Shown piece by piece: positions 27,791 to 39,134 of a DNA stretch of 64,000 nt. The notes beneath the pieces were generated by a model. That model saw nothing but the letters and a program-made list of their open reading frames with translations. It ran no database searches and had not been told where the DNA came from. Numbering within the stretch: the stretch's first letter is position 1; every line of letters starts with the position of its first letter. Position numbers and translations under genes: made by a program. Location: contig NZ_BMFC01000001.1 of NCBI RefSeq assembly GCF_014637725.1, positions 684,632 to 748,631 on the forward strand. The letters are read 5' to 3'. This stretch comes from Marivita lacus (GTDB lineage: Bacteria; Pseudomonadota; Alphaproteobacteria; Rhodobacterales; Rhodobacteraceae).

Positions 27791-29188
27791 TCACACCCAA
27801 TCCAGTGCGTCATCCACGAGGCCGGTCACGCTGATCGTGAATTCCGACCCTTGGGCCGAGTCGGCAAGCGCTGCATGATCGTCTATCAGGCTTTTCGCCT
27901 CGGCCACGGATGCGAGTGAGCCGTCAAAGCTCTGCATTGCCGCATTGGCGACGGACACGTTGTTCAAACCGTTGACCACCGCGTAATAGGCACCGATTTC
28001 GGCCTTGGTCTCAAGGTATTGCGCATCGGCAGCGCTCCCCGTGGCCGCCTTTGCACCGTCGATCATCGCAAGGATGAATTCGGAGCGTTCCACGACACCT
28101 CTGTCCAGAATGTCAGTCCAATAGGCGAAACCTGTGGCGTCCGGGTCGCGCCCGAGAATGTTGGAGTAGACGGCGCTGACAAAGTCGCCAGTGCTGCTTG
28201 ACCTGCCATAAAGCGCCTGCGTTTCGGGTTGACCGTAGAATTCACGTGCGATCTCGGTCATCGACATTCCGTCGGCAAGCGCCGATCCCCAGAACAGCAG
28301 ACCAGTCGAATCCGGTGCCCGGTTGAAATAAGCCACATAAAGCTCGCAGAAGGCCAGCATGTCGGCATCTGTCAGCGTGCTGACATTGGTGAACCGGCTG
28401 AGCTCAAAGGCTGTACCGTTGAATTCCAGGATCTCGACACCGTTGAGGGTATCTGTTCCGTCACCGCCGCTGCGGTCTTCGATCACGATGGAACCGTTGC
28501 TGATCGTCAGGCCGTAGTTCGACATGTCGTTCATGTAGACGGCTGTGTCTGTGCCGCCGCCACCGGACAGGATGTCATTGCCACCCGATCCGGTGAACCG
28601 GTCATCCTGATCCGTCCCGACAAGGTTCTCGGCGGTTGCGGTTCCCACAAGCACACCGGGGCTATAGGGCTGTGGGTCGCTGATGTTCTGCACAGGCGTG
28701 GCTTGGGTGATGATGTCGGGCGTCGTCCGGCCGCCGGTCATCGCGAAATTCTGCGTCACCATCACCGAATAATAAGTGCCGGAATCATAGGTATAGGTGC
28801 CGGTCTGAATTCCGATGCCGACGACTTCTAGATCGGGCATGAGGATGTTTTCGCGGTGGCCCGGACTGTTCATCAACGCGATGTGCAGATCGTACACGTC
28901 GTCAAACAAACCTTCGGCCCCCCGTTCGCTCTGGGCGGCGATGTTTTCAGCGGTACGCCACGATCCCGAAAGGTCGAACCCCTCGGCGGTCATGCGTTGA
29001 GTCGGTGTAGACCCACCCAAGCCGGCATGGCTGAAGACATTGTTTTCGAGCATCCACAAGGAATGCTCATCAGCGGACGCGTTCAAGATCTTGTCGAGAA
29101 CAAGAGCGTTCAAGCCACGGCTTGTCCGTTCCTCGTTCACGAGATCCAACATGTACCGTTCCAGATCACTGGCGGTGGCAGCAGACAT
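27791..29188 (-). CDS. Secreted CAP-domain protein with RTX repeat and DUF4214
   Basis: A 465-aa protein with three parts. Residues about 1-155 form a CAP/SCP-like domain (YMLDLVNEERTSRGLNAL, ADEHSLWMLENNVFSHAG, ALMNSPGHRENIL with the conserved His and Glu residues). Around 196-215 is a glycine/aspartate RTX-type calcium-binding repeat (TGSGGNDILSGGGGTD). From about 275 to 400 are DUF4214 repeats (ELYVAYFNRAPDSTGLLFW and ILGRDPDATGFAYW). No N-terminal signal peptide is visible, as expected for a type I secreted RTX-like protein. Function unknown; it has no evident role in photosynthesis although it lies inside the cluster between dxs and idi. Confidence 0.82.
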   Translation of the reverse strand: MSAATASDLERYMLDLVNEERTSRGLNALVLDKILNASADEHSLWMLENNVFSHAGLGGSTPTQRMTAEGFDLSGSWRTAENIAAQSERGAEGLFDDVYDLHIALMNSPGHRENILMPDLEVVGIGIQTGTYTYDSGTYYSVMVTQNFAMTGGRTTPDIITQATPVQNISDPQPYSPGVLVGTATAENLVGTDQDDRFTGSGGNDILSGGGGTDTAVYMNDMSNYGLTISNGSIVIEDRSGGDGTDTLNGVEILEFNGTAFELSRFTNVSTLTDADMLAFCELYVAYFNRAPDSTGLLFWGSALADGMSMTEIAREFYGQPETQALYGRSSSTGDFVSAVYSNILGRDPDATGFAYWTDILDRGVVERSEFILAMIDGAKAATGSAADAQYLETKAEIGAYYAVVNGLNNVSVANAAMQSFDGSLASVAEAKSLIDDHAALADSAQGSEFTISVTGLVDDALDWV

Positions 29189-29276
29189 CTCAAACTCCCC
29201 AGTTCGAGCCCCGAATAAATGTCTAAGGACAGACTAGGGCAAGAAACAGGAGCTAATGTGTCTAAAATTTGCTATT

Positions 29277-29825
29277 TTATGCTGGGTTTGTGCAAGAAAT
29301 TGCAAGGTCGCCGAAGATTTGCGGCGCGTATGTGTCAAGGTAAATGCGCAGCCAGGGGGTAAAGCGGCTTGGCTCCTTAACCACTTCCTGCACCAAATCG
29401 CCATATCGCACCCACCGGGTCGCCATGACTTCGTCCGGATTGAGAGACATCTGCGGGGTCTTTTCCACTTCTGCCACGAAGATATCGACCACCTCGTGCT
29501 CGATCAGCCCGCCACCGACATCGGCCCGGTATTCCACACAGTCCCGGTAGTCGAGGGTCAGGCCGGTCAGACCCAGCTCTTCCTTCAACCGGCGATGCGC
29601 ACAGGTAAGGCTGCTTTCCTTCCAGTTCGGATGGGTGCAGCAGGTGTTCGCCCAGAGACCGGGCGTATGGTATTTGCCCATCGCACGTCTCTGGATCAGG
29701 ATCTCGTCGCCGCGCAGCACGAAGACCGAGATCGCCTTGTGTTTCAGTCCGCGTATATGCGCATCAAGTTTTTCGACGGGCTCAAGCGTGTCGCCACGCC
29801 ATGCAGGGATCAGTGTCTCGGTCAT
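29277..29825 (-). CDS. idi: Isopentenyl-diphosphate delta-isomerase (type 1)
   Basis: Nudix-fold enzyme interconverting IPP and DMAPP. The 182-aa protein carries the catalytic-cysteine motif WANTCCTHPNW and the Nudix-like region HRRLKEELGLTG. The ATG at 29825 overlaps the bchP stop by 4 bp (ATGA), so it is the last gene of the bchG operon. Upstream reading frame without similarity was excluded. Supplies DMAPP for crtE. Confidence 0.95.
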   Translation of the reverse strand: MTETLIPAWRGDTLEPVEKLDAHIRGLKHKAISVFVLRGDEILIQRRAMGKYHTPGLWANTCCTHPNWKESSLTCAHRRLKEELGLTGLTLDYRDCVEYRADVGGGLIEHEVVDIFVAEVEKTPQMSLNPDEVMATRWVRYGDLVQEVVKEPSRFTPWLRIYLDTYAPQIFGDLAISCTNPA

Positions 29826-31006
29826 ACATGGGTCTCCCGCACAAGCCCTAACAGGTGACGCGCGTTCTTGAAGCCGATCTTCAGATGCGCAAGGGGCCGT
29901 GCCTTCACGAGCTTCTTGTTCATATACGCCTCGAAGGTCAGCTTCTGAACATCGACATCGTGACACAGGGACACGAACCGTTCGCGGCGCGAGTCGCTTT
30001 TGTAATAGGCGTCCTGCATCTGGCCAAGAACGCGGAACACCGTCTTGTGCTCTTTCATGAACAGGCGGCGGGCCAGCGCCAGATCGGTGATCCGTCCCGA
30101 TTTCAGCGTCGCGGCGCAGGCTGTTGCCGCGACCCGTCCGCAGACCATCGCATAATAGATGCCTTCGCCACTGGAGGGCGCCACGACGCCAGCCGCATCA
30201 CCGGCCAGCACCACGTCACGCGCATTGTCCCAGAAGCGCAGCGGCTTGAGCGGAATCGGCGCGCCTTCCCTGCGCAGGGTTTCACAATCGGCCAGACCCG
30301 AGGCCTGGCGCAGGGCGGCGGTAGCCTCTTTCAGGTTCACGCTTTGAATATAGGTTCCCATGCCGACCGAGGTGGTGCCGCCATGCGGGAACACCCAGCC
30401 ATAGAAATCCGGGCTGATCGCGCCATCATAGATCACGTCGCAGCGCATCGGATCGTAGCGGTCGTTCTTTTCCGGTGCGGCGATGATCTCGTGATAGGCG
30501 AATACCAGCGGAACCTTGTCGCCGCCGGGAATTTCGTCACGGGCGACGCGGGAATTGGCACCGTCGGCTCCGATGATCAGCCGGGTTTCAAGCTTGCGCT
30601 CTTCGCCGGTTTCCTTGTCGCGGTAGACCACCCAGCGCTTCTTCGCCTTCTTGTCGCGGTCGATCCGTACGAATGTCCCCGTGTAGCGTACGGCACCGGC
30701 CGCTTCGGCACGGGCGCGCAGGAAGGGGTCGAAATCCTTGCGATCGACCATGCCGACGAAACCGTTCTCGATGGGAATGTCGACATGGCGACCCGTGGGC
30801 GAGATCATCCTCGCGGTGTTCACCTTGGCGACCAATTGCTCTTCGCCGATGTCGAAATCCTGCATCAGCCGTGGCGGGATGGCCCCACCACAGGGCTTGA
30901 TCCGTCCTTCACGGTCCAGAAGCGCAACGCTGTGCCCGGAACGGGCAAGGTCTTCGGCGGCGGTTGCACCCGACGGGCCGCCACCCACAACAACGACATC
31001 ATACAT
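29822..31006 (-). CDS. bchP: Geranylgeranyl diphosphate/bacteriochlorophyll reductase
   Basis: Reduces the geranylgeranyl tail (free or on bacteriochlorophyll) to phytyl. The 394-aa flavoprotein has the FAD fold MYDVVVVGGGPSGATAAEDL, KPCGGAIPPRLM, and the second FAD motif VVLAGDAAGVVAPSSGEGI. The ATG at 31006 is set by similarity; the frame remains open upstream across the PucC-family gene. It is 2 bp from the preceding stop and overlaps idi. Confidence 0.96.
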   Translation of the reverse strand: MYDVVVVGGGPSGATAAEDLARSGHSVALLDREGRIKPCGGAIPPRLMQDFDIGEEQLVAKVNTARMISPTGRHVDIPIENGFVGMVDRKDFDPFLRARAEAAGAVRYTGTFVRIDRDKKAKKRWVVYRDKETGEERKLETRLIIGADGANSRVARDEIPGGDKVPLVFAYHEIIAAPEKNDRYDPMRCDVIYDGAISPDFYGWVFPHGGTTSVGMGTYIQSVNLKEATAALRQASGLADCETLRREGAPIPLKPLRFWDNARDVVLAGDAAGVVAPSSGEGIYYAMVCGRVAATACAATLKSGRITDLALARRLFMKEHKTVFRVLGQMQDAYYKSDSRRERFVSLCHDVDVQKLTFEAYMNKKLVKARPLAHLKIGFKNARHLLGLVRETHV

Positions 31007-31008
31007 GG

Positions 31009-32289
31009 TCACTCTCCTGCGATCAGTTCGGCTTGTGCGGGGCGGCTCTCCATGATGCGCAGGGCCATAAAGGCGGCGCACAGGAACAACCCGGCTTCGA
31101 ATACAAAGACGGCCCCGAAGGCCGGTGCGTCGGTGGTCACCGTTCGCATGATGTCGGCAGCAGCGGCACCAGTCAGGCCACCGAACCCGGCGGCAATTGC
31201 CTGCGCCGCCCCCCAGAGACCCATGCGGGTGCCTTCGCGCTTCTCCCGACCTTCGCCGGCAAGCGCCATCATCGACCCGATGGCCGCAACTGCGAAGGTG
31301 CCGTTGAAGAACCCGAGGGCGAACACGGCGGGCAGCAAGGTCTGGGGCAGGGCATAGCCACCCAGAATGGCGATCACGCACAGGCTTGCTGCCGATCCAA
31401 GACAGCCGCCAATGACCCAGTTGCGCAGGCAGCCAAAACGCAGCGCGGTGGCGGCGATGCCGACGGTGAGCATGCCCAGAAAGACCCCACCATTCTGAAT
31501 GCCGGAGAGCGTTGTGCTTTCCCCCGGTGTGAAGCCGAAGACGAGGCCGGCATAGGGCTCCAGGATCAGTTCCTGCATGAAATAGGCGGTCATCGACAGG
31601 AACACGAAGATCGTGAACATCCGCGCCTTGGGTTCGGCCCAGATTTCGGCCAGCCCTTCTCGGAAGGGGATGGGATCGGGTTCGGATGCGACCTCGACAC
31701 CGCGTTCGATGTGCCACGTGGCAAGCACCGTGATCGCCAAGGCGGTCAGGACAACGCAAGACACCACTTCGATCAGGACAGCAGGTGAGTATGGATCAAG
31801 CAATTGCCCGACAACACCGGCGGTCATCGCGATGCCGAAGATCATCATGAGCCATGTGATCGTTGCGGCAGCCGCCCGACGGTGGGGTGCGGTTGCGGTT
31901 GCAAGCAGCGCGAGCACAGATGTCCCCGCCGCGCCAGCGCCAAGTCCGATCAGCGCATAGGCGGCAATCGACATGATCAGCCCAATCGCATAGCTCGTTG
32001 CCATCTCGACGACGCCCAAGGCAGCAAGAACGCCACCCGCAGCAAGGATCGCCATTCCGCGCAGAATCCACCGCGTGCGGTTGCCACCCTTGTCCGACAG
32101 GAACCCCCAGTTCGGGCGCGTGATTTGAATGCCGTAGTGCAGCGCGACCAGCAGGCCCGGCAGAACGGCGGGCAGCGCAAGTTCAACGACCATCAGGCGA
32201 TTGAGCGTCGATGTGATCAGGACGATGATCGCGCCAAGCGCCATCTGCACCAGTCCGAGGCGGACGATCGAGAACCAGCTCAGGCCCAT
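31009..32289 (-). CDS. PucC-family (MFS-like) protein between bchG and bchP
   Basis: A 426-aa membrane protein with about 12 helices. The N-terminus (LGLVQMALGAIIVLITSTLNRLMVVELALPAVLPG) closely parallels LhaA, and the IQITRPNWGFLSDKGGNRTRW loop resembles the PucC/LhaA family. The gene sits between bchG and bchP as orf428 does in Rhodobacter capsulatus; related proteins are proposed to handle bacteriochlorophyll delivery. Start ATG overlaps the bchG stop (TGATG). No puc antenna genes occur in the window, so a pigment-delivery rather than LH2 role is likely. Confidence 0.87.
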   Translation of the reverse strand: MGLSWFSIVRLGLVQMALGAIIVLITSTLNRLMVVELALPAVLPGLLVALHYGIQITRPNWGFLSDKGGNRTRWILRGMAILAAGGVLAALGVVEMATSYAIGLIMSIAAYALIGLGAGAAGTSVLALLATATAPHRRAAAATITWLMMIFGIAMTAGVVGQLLDPYSPAVLIEVVSCVVLTALAITVLATWHIERGVEVASEPDPIPFREGLAEIWAEPKARMFTIFVFLSMTAYFMQELILEPYAGLVFGFTPGESTTLSGIQNGGVFLGMLTVGIAATALRFGCLRNWVIGGCLGSAASLCVIAILGGYALPQTLLPAVFALGFFNGTFAVAAIGSMMALAGEGREKREGTRMGLWGAAQAIAAGFGGLTGAAAADIMRTVTTDAPAFGAVFVFEAGLFLCAAFMALRIMESRPAQAELIAGE

Positions 32290-33194
32290 CAGAACACCTC
32301 GACCGCGCGCAGTGCAAAGGCCGACACCATCATGCCGGACACATACATCAAAACGCCCGTCGCGTTGTACCATGGCGCTTTGGCCTTGGGGTCCTTGAGC
32401 ATGACGGACATTGCCCAAAGTTGACCCAGGAGCAGCGCCAGAACGATGGCGGCATGGGTGGATTGTTCCCAGGATGCCAGGGCAAGAATGACGAAGACCT
32501 GTGGCACGAGCATCACGACACAGGCAACCTTGGCGGCCTTCTCGGGACCGAGCGTCACCGGAAGGGAGTTCACGCCCATCTGGGCGTCTCCTTCGAGCGC
32601 CTTGAAATCATTCAAGGTCATGATCCCATGCGCGCCGATCCCGTAGAGAAGCGCGATCAGGATAATCGGGCCGGAGGGAAGCGTCTGGCTGAGAACAGCC
32701 GCGCCGGTGAACCATGGCAGCGATTCATAGGACAACCCGACCAATCCAGGTCCGAACCAACCGGATCGCTTCAATCTGATCGGTTCGACCGAATAGGCCC
32801 AAGCAGCGATGACGCCGACGACCGTGGCGATAAAGCCCCAGGTTCCCAACATGGCGCCGAGCGCAAGCGAAAAGACCGACATTGCAAGCGCGATCCAGAG
32901 TCCCCATCGTCCGGGAATGCGTCCAGAGGGGATCGGACGGTTGGGTTCGTTGATCGCATCCACATGCCGGTCGCACCAATCGTTTGCGGCCTGACTCATG
33001 CCGCAGACAACCGGACCGGCGAGGATCACGCCCACGATCAACAGCCCCAGATGTTCGCCAATCGCCACACCCGAGGCGACAGCGCCACAGGCATAGGCCC
33101 ACATCGGCGGGAACCATGTGACGGGTTTGATCAGCTCCAGCATGGCCGAAGGGGCAGGGTAGCGATCGCGGTGTAAACTTACGCTGACAGTCAT
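32289..33194 (-). CDS. bchG: Bacteriochlorophyll synthase (geranylgeranyl transferase)
   Basis: UbiA-type prenyltransferase that esterifies bacteriochlorophyllide a with geranylgeranyl diphosphate. The 301-aa protein has ELIKPVTWFPPMWAYACG at the start, the Asp-rich substrate site CDRHVDAINEPNRPIPSGR, and multiple transmembrane helices. The ATG at 33194 matches the expected family N-terminus, although a PpsR palindrome overlaps codons 2-8; an ATG at 33143 is the alternative. First gene of bchG-PucC-like-bchP-idi. Confidence 0.94.
   Translation of the reverse strand: MTVSVSLHRDRYPAPSAMLELIKPVTWFPPMWAYACGAVASGVAIGEHLGLLIVGVILAGPVVCGMSQAANDWCDRHVDAINEPNRPIPSGRIPGRWGLWIALAMSVFSLALGAMLGTWGFIATVVGVIAAWAYSVEPIRLKRSGWFGPGLVGLSYESLPWFTGAAVLSQTLPSGPIILIALLYGIGAHGIMTLNDFKALEGDAQMGVNSLPVTLGPEKAAKVACVVMLVPQVFVILALASWEQSTHAAIVLALLLGQLWAMSVMLKDPKAKAPWYNATGVLMYVSGMMVSAFALRAVEVF
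33172..33189. promoter_or_regulatory. PpsR/CrtJ operator inside the start of bchG
   Basis: TGTAAACTTACGCTGACA on the + strand, TGT-N12-ACA. It covers bchG codons 2 to 8 if the ATG at 33194 is used. Partner of the next site, 6 bp apart. Confidence 0.8.
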
Positions 33195-33195
33195 G

Positions 33196-33213
33196 TGTCA
33201 ACTAAATACGACA
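33196..33213. promoter_or_regulatory. PpsR/CrtJ operator upstream of bchG
   Basis: TGTCAACTAAATACGACA, TGT-N12-ACA, 1 bp before the bchG ATG read on the minus strand. Its minus-strand end is TTGACA, a possible -35 box. Confidence 0.82.
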
Positions 33214-33286
33214 ATTCGATTCACATCAAGCGAAACAGAGCTGTCAAATCAGGTTTTGAGTGGGACGTTCCGATGCTATCGGCGCG

Positions 33287-34708
33287 TTAATCGCCGTCTC
33301 CATCCTTGCTGAGCAGACCGTATTTGCGCAGCTTCACATAGAGGCTCTGACGAGACAGGCCCAGCATCTCGGCGGCGGCGACCCGATTGTTCCGGGTGAG
33401 GCTCACAGCCGTTTCGATACACATCTTTTCGACCACGTCGGTGGTTTCGGACACGATTTCCTTGAGCGTGGCAGAGCCAACCAGCTCCATCACGTTGCGG
33501 CTGGATTCCTCGCTGGTCTGCATCGGGGCCTTGCGCATGACATCGACGCGGCTGATGTCCCGAATGACAAAGCCCATCGTCGGTTCGCCGCGATCCTCAA
33601 AAAAGGTCACCGACATCTCGACCGGCGTTTTGGCACCGAATTCATTGAGAAGCTTGGTGGAATACATCCGCATCTGGCCGGTACGGCGCGCGTTTTCGAG
33701 AAGCACGCTCATGTCAATCTGGCCACGGCCAAGAAAATCGGCAAAGCTGCGACCCCGCACATCGCCCGCATGCGCAGCATCGACGAGGTCGAGAAAGGCA
33801 TCATTGCAGGCTTCTATCGTGCCATTTGCCGTCGTGAAGACAAAAGCGTCGGACCCCTTTTCAAAAACCGAGGCAAGATTGTTGCTGAGGTTGTCGAAGC
33901 GCGCCGTGGTTTCATCGGCGGTGGTCAGACGGCAGATCAGGATACGCTCGCCTCCAGCACGGAACACCTGCGGCGCGATCATGACGCGCTGACGCCCGCG
34001 CCGGGACTGAACCTCGATGCTGGCATTGCTTTCCGAGATCGACGCGTTGATCAGAGCTTCGGTGAATTCCTCGGGACGCTTGTCTCGGAATTCCTGCGCA
34101 AAGGTGCTTCCGATCAGGTCGTCGCGGCTGGATTGCAGAAGCGCTGCCGCCGGGTCGTTCAGGTCCTTGATCTTGCCATCGCTGACCGACACGAAAACGA
34201 TGTTGTCCCGAACGGTTCTGAGCAAAAGGCGATAGCGGGCGTCAAATTCGCGTCGGGCCTCGTAGCCCTGCTCCAGTGACATCTGGGCCTGAACAAGCTG
34301 TTGCTGCGTTTCGGCAATGGGCCGCAGATCGCGCCCCAGCATCAGGAAGGATCCGTCAGACCCGAAGGGGTGAAAGCTGTATCTGACCGGAAACTCCCAG
34401 ACCGCGTTGTCGGTATGGTTCAGCTCGACGGACCGGGAGGGTATTTCGCCCTTCGCCATCCGGTCCATGACCGCTTCGATCTTGGGACGGCTTTCGCGTG
34501 TCAGGAAATCCACGAGAGGACGGCCCTCCCAATGGTTCAGCTTGCCAAAGGATGTTTCGTTCGGATTGATCAGGACGGACAGTATCTTGCCGTTCCGCGA
34601 CACAACAAGCGCGATATCGGACGCAACGCGGATGATGCTCGACAGAACTTCGGCGTCGATAAGTGGAACGGAGCCGCTACTCCAGAAACTGGACCCACTT
34701 GTGTTCAT
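33287..34708 (-). CDS. ppsR: Transcriptional repressor PpsR/CrtJ
   Basis: Redox-responsive repressor of bch, crt and puc genes under high oxygen. The 473-aa protein has N-terminal and two further PAS-type domains (about 20-130, 160-265, 280-390), a coiled linker, and a Fis-type helix-turn-helix at the C-terminus (NRVAAAEMLGLSRQSLYVKL). Cysteines occur at 259, 301 and 430; 259 and 430 fit the redox pair of Rhodobacter PpsR, 430 lying just before the HTH. ATG at 34708 overlaps the ppaA stop (TAATG). An extra 14 codons upstream are open but dispensable. Twelve candidate operators lie in the window. Confidence 0.95.
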   Translation of the reverse strand: MNTSGSSFWSSGSVPLIDAEVLSSIIRVASDIALVVSRNGKILSVLINPNETSFGKLNHWEGRPLVDFLTRESRPKIEAVMDRMAKGEIPSRSVELNHTDNAVWEFPVRYSFHPFGSDGSFLMLGRDLRPIAETQQQLVQAQMSLEQGYEARREFDARYRLLLRTVRDNIVFVSVSDGKIKDLNDPAAALLQSSRDDLIGSTFAQEFRDKRPEEFTEALINASISESNASIEVQSRRGRQRVMIAPQVFRAGGERILICRLTTADETTARFDNLSNNLASVFEKGSDAFVFTTANGTIEACNDAFLDLVDAAHAGDVRGRSFADFLGRGQIDMSVLLENARRTGQMRMYSTKLLNEFGAKTPVEMSVTFFEDRGEPTMGFVIRDISRVDVMRKAPMQTSEESSRNVMELVGSATLKEIVSETTDVVEKMCIETAVSLTRNNRVAAAEMLGLSRQSLYVKLRKYGLLSKDGDGD

Positions 34709-35493
34709 TAGCGCGTCAAAGACCTGTTTCTGGACTTGTTCTTTTCGCACAGCTTCAGCGCAACCTTCACATCGTTTGTCACCAGATCGACATCCGTCTT
34801 CTCTTTGACTCCGTCCGCGAGGTTGAGAACAATTCCTCCCAGAACAAGGGGTGGGGGTGCCAGGACACCAGTTCGAATGCGTTTAACCAACTTTGCGATC
34901 GATGCAAGCGCGTCGGTACGTGACCCTGAGAACAGGACCAAGTCATAGCTTTCTTCGGACAGGGCCGTGATGATCGTGTCGTCGCGGGCCCCGAACAGAA
35001 TGCGAACCGAGGCACCGGCCCGCCGCATCTGGGCGGTGGCGACATGCGGCCCAAGCGTGTGGCTGTCATTGCCCTGAAGCAGCAACAAGATGTTGGCACC
35101 GTTCGCCATCTCGGAAGGCTTGGCGGCCCAGGGCGGCGCGAGCATGGTCAAAAGCCCCTGCAGACGCGCGGTGGCAATCGTCACCTTGGCGAAACCGATG
35201 ATATCCTCGCACCACATCCGACCCAGTTCCCGCGCGGCTTGCGGGATATAGATGTCGACGATCTGGTCTGCGCTGATCCTGCGGTCCTTGAGGTCTTCCA
35301 GGAGACTTTCGCCGTTGAAGGCCTCGGTCTGGAGGGAGACTTCCACGAGTTTCTGAACGACACTGCTTCGGATCGTCTGTGCGCCCTCTTCGCCCTTGTC
35401 GCTCAGAACGGACAGTACGGTCGATGCCAAGGCAGAGATGTCGAGCCGACCGTCCTCATGGGAGATGCGATCTTCGGTATGGTCGCTTACCAT
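34708..35493 (-). CDS. ppaA: PpaA/AerR-type B12-binding antirepressor
   Basis: Partner and antagonist of PpsR. The 261-aa protein has an N-terminal helical cap and a cobalamin-binding (SCHIC/B12-like) domain with the NDSHTLGPH motif (the DxHxxG cobalamin ligand signature) around residue 143, followed by a Rossmann-like strand pattern and LFSGSRTDAL. Homologues bind cobalamin and respond to light. The ATG at 35493 follows GAGGG; a GTG at 35526 is an alternative. Coupled to ppsR, and preceded by PpsR palindromes, implying autoregulation. Confidence 0.93.
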   Translation of the reverse strand: MVSDHTEDRISHEDGRLDISALASTVLSVLSDKGEEGAQTIRSSVVQKLVEVSLQTEAFNGESLLEDLKDRRISADQIVDIYIPQAARELGRMWCEDIIGFAKVTIATARLQGLLTMLAPPWAAKPSEMANGANILLLLQGNDSHTLGPHVATAQMRRAGASVRILFGARDDTIITALSEESYDLVLFSGSRTDALASIAKLVKRIRTGVLAPPPLVLGGIVLNLADGVKEKTDVDLVTNDVKVALKLCEKNKSRNRSLTR

Positions 35494-35527
35494 TGTCAAA
35501 CCCTCGTAGCCGATAGCCCATGACACA

Positions 35528-35545
35528 TGTCAGACATATCAGACA
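35528..35545. promoter_or_regulatory. PpsR/CrtJ operator near ppaA
   Basis: TGTCAGACATATCAGACA, TGT-N12-ACA, 34 bp upstream of the ppaA ATG. Its placement predicts repression of ppaA-ppsR. Confidence 0.82.
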
Positions 35546-35573
35546 GCAGTAGTCTCTGATTCTTGGCCCAGAA

Positions 35574-35591
35574 TGTCAAAGATAATTGACA
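35574..35591. promoter_or_regulatory. PpsR/CrtJ operator, ppaA-bchF intergenic
   Basis: TGTCAAAGATAATTGACA with perfect TGTCAA/TTGACA arms. It offers a -35-like TTGACA in both directions, so it could serve ppaA or an upstream bchF promoter. Confidence 0.87.
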
Positions 35592-35659
35592 CTAAAACCC
35601 GTTCGGCTTTGCTTTCAAGGCCATACCGACGAAAAAAATCCCTAAAAAACATGACTTAT

Positions 35660-35693
35660 CACGAATTTTGGAGAATCATCTCCGAGATTCGTG
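35660..35693. repeat. Interrupted palindrome between ppaA and bchF
   Basis: CACGAAT-TTT-GGAGA-ATCA-TCTCC-GAG-ATTCGTG: two perfectly paired arms (7 and 5 bp) separated by a 3/3 internal mismatch. It does not match the PpsR pattern. It may be an operator for another regulator or a leader hairpin if bchF is transcribed from the upstream TTGACA. Confidence 0.55.
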
Positions 35694-35718
35694 GCTGAGA
35701 AAAGTCGCAGTCCATGAG

Positions 35719-35736
35719 TGTAAGTTTTAGTTGACA
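35719..35736. promoter_or_regulatory. PpsR/CrtJ operator at the bchF promoter
   Basis: TGTAAGTTTTAGTTGACA, TGT-N12-ACA, ending in the -35 box TTGACA used for bchF. Confidence 0.87.
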
Positions 35737-35758
35737 CTTGGCCCCGGCAGTAGATACT
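35731..35758 (+). promoter_or_regulatory. Sigma-70 type promoter of bchF
   Basis: TTGACA (35731-35736) and GATACT (35753-35758), 16-bp spacer, about 30 bp before the bchF ATG. Expected to drive the long bchF-puh operon. By-eye assignment. Confidence 0.6.
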
Positions 35759-35788
35759 TTTTAGAGAACAAGAACGGAATCGTAGATT

Positions 35789-39123
<3,335 letters not shown>

Positions 39124-39134
<11 letters not shown>

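Noticed and set aside
33143-33194. bchG starting at the internal ATG 33143
   Set aside because: The N-terminal 17 residues fit the family start; left as an alternative because of the overlapping PpsR site.
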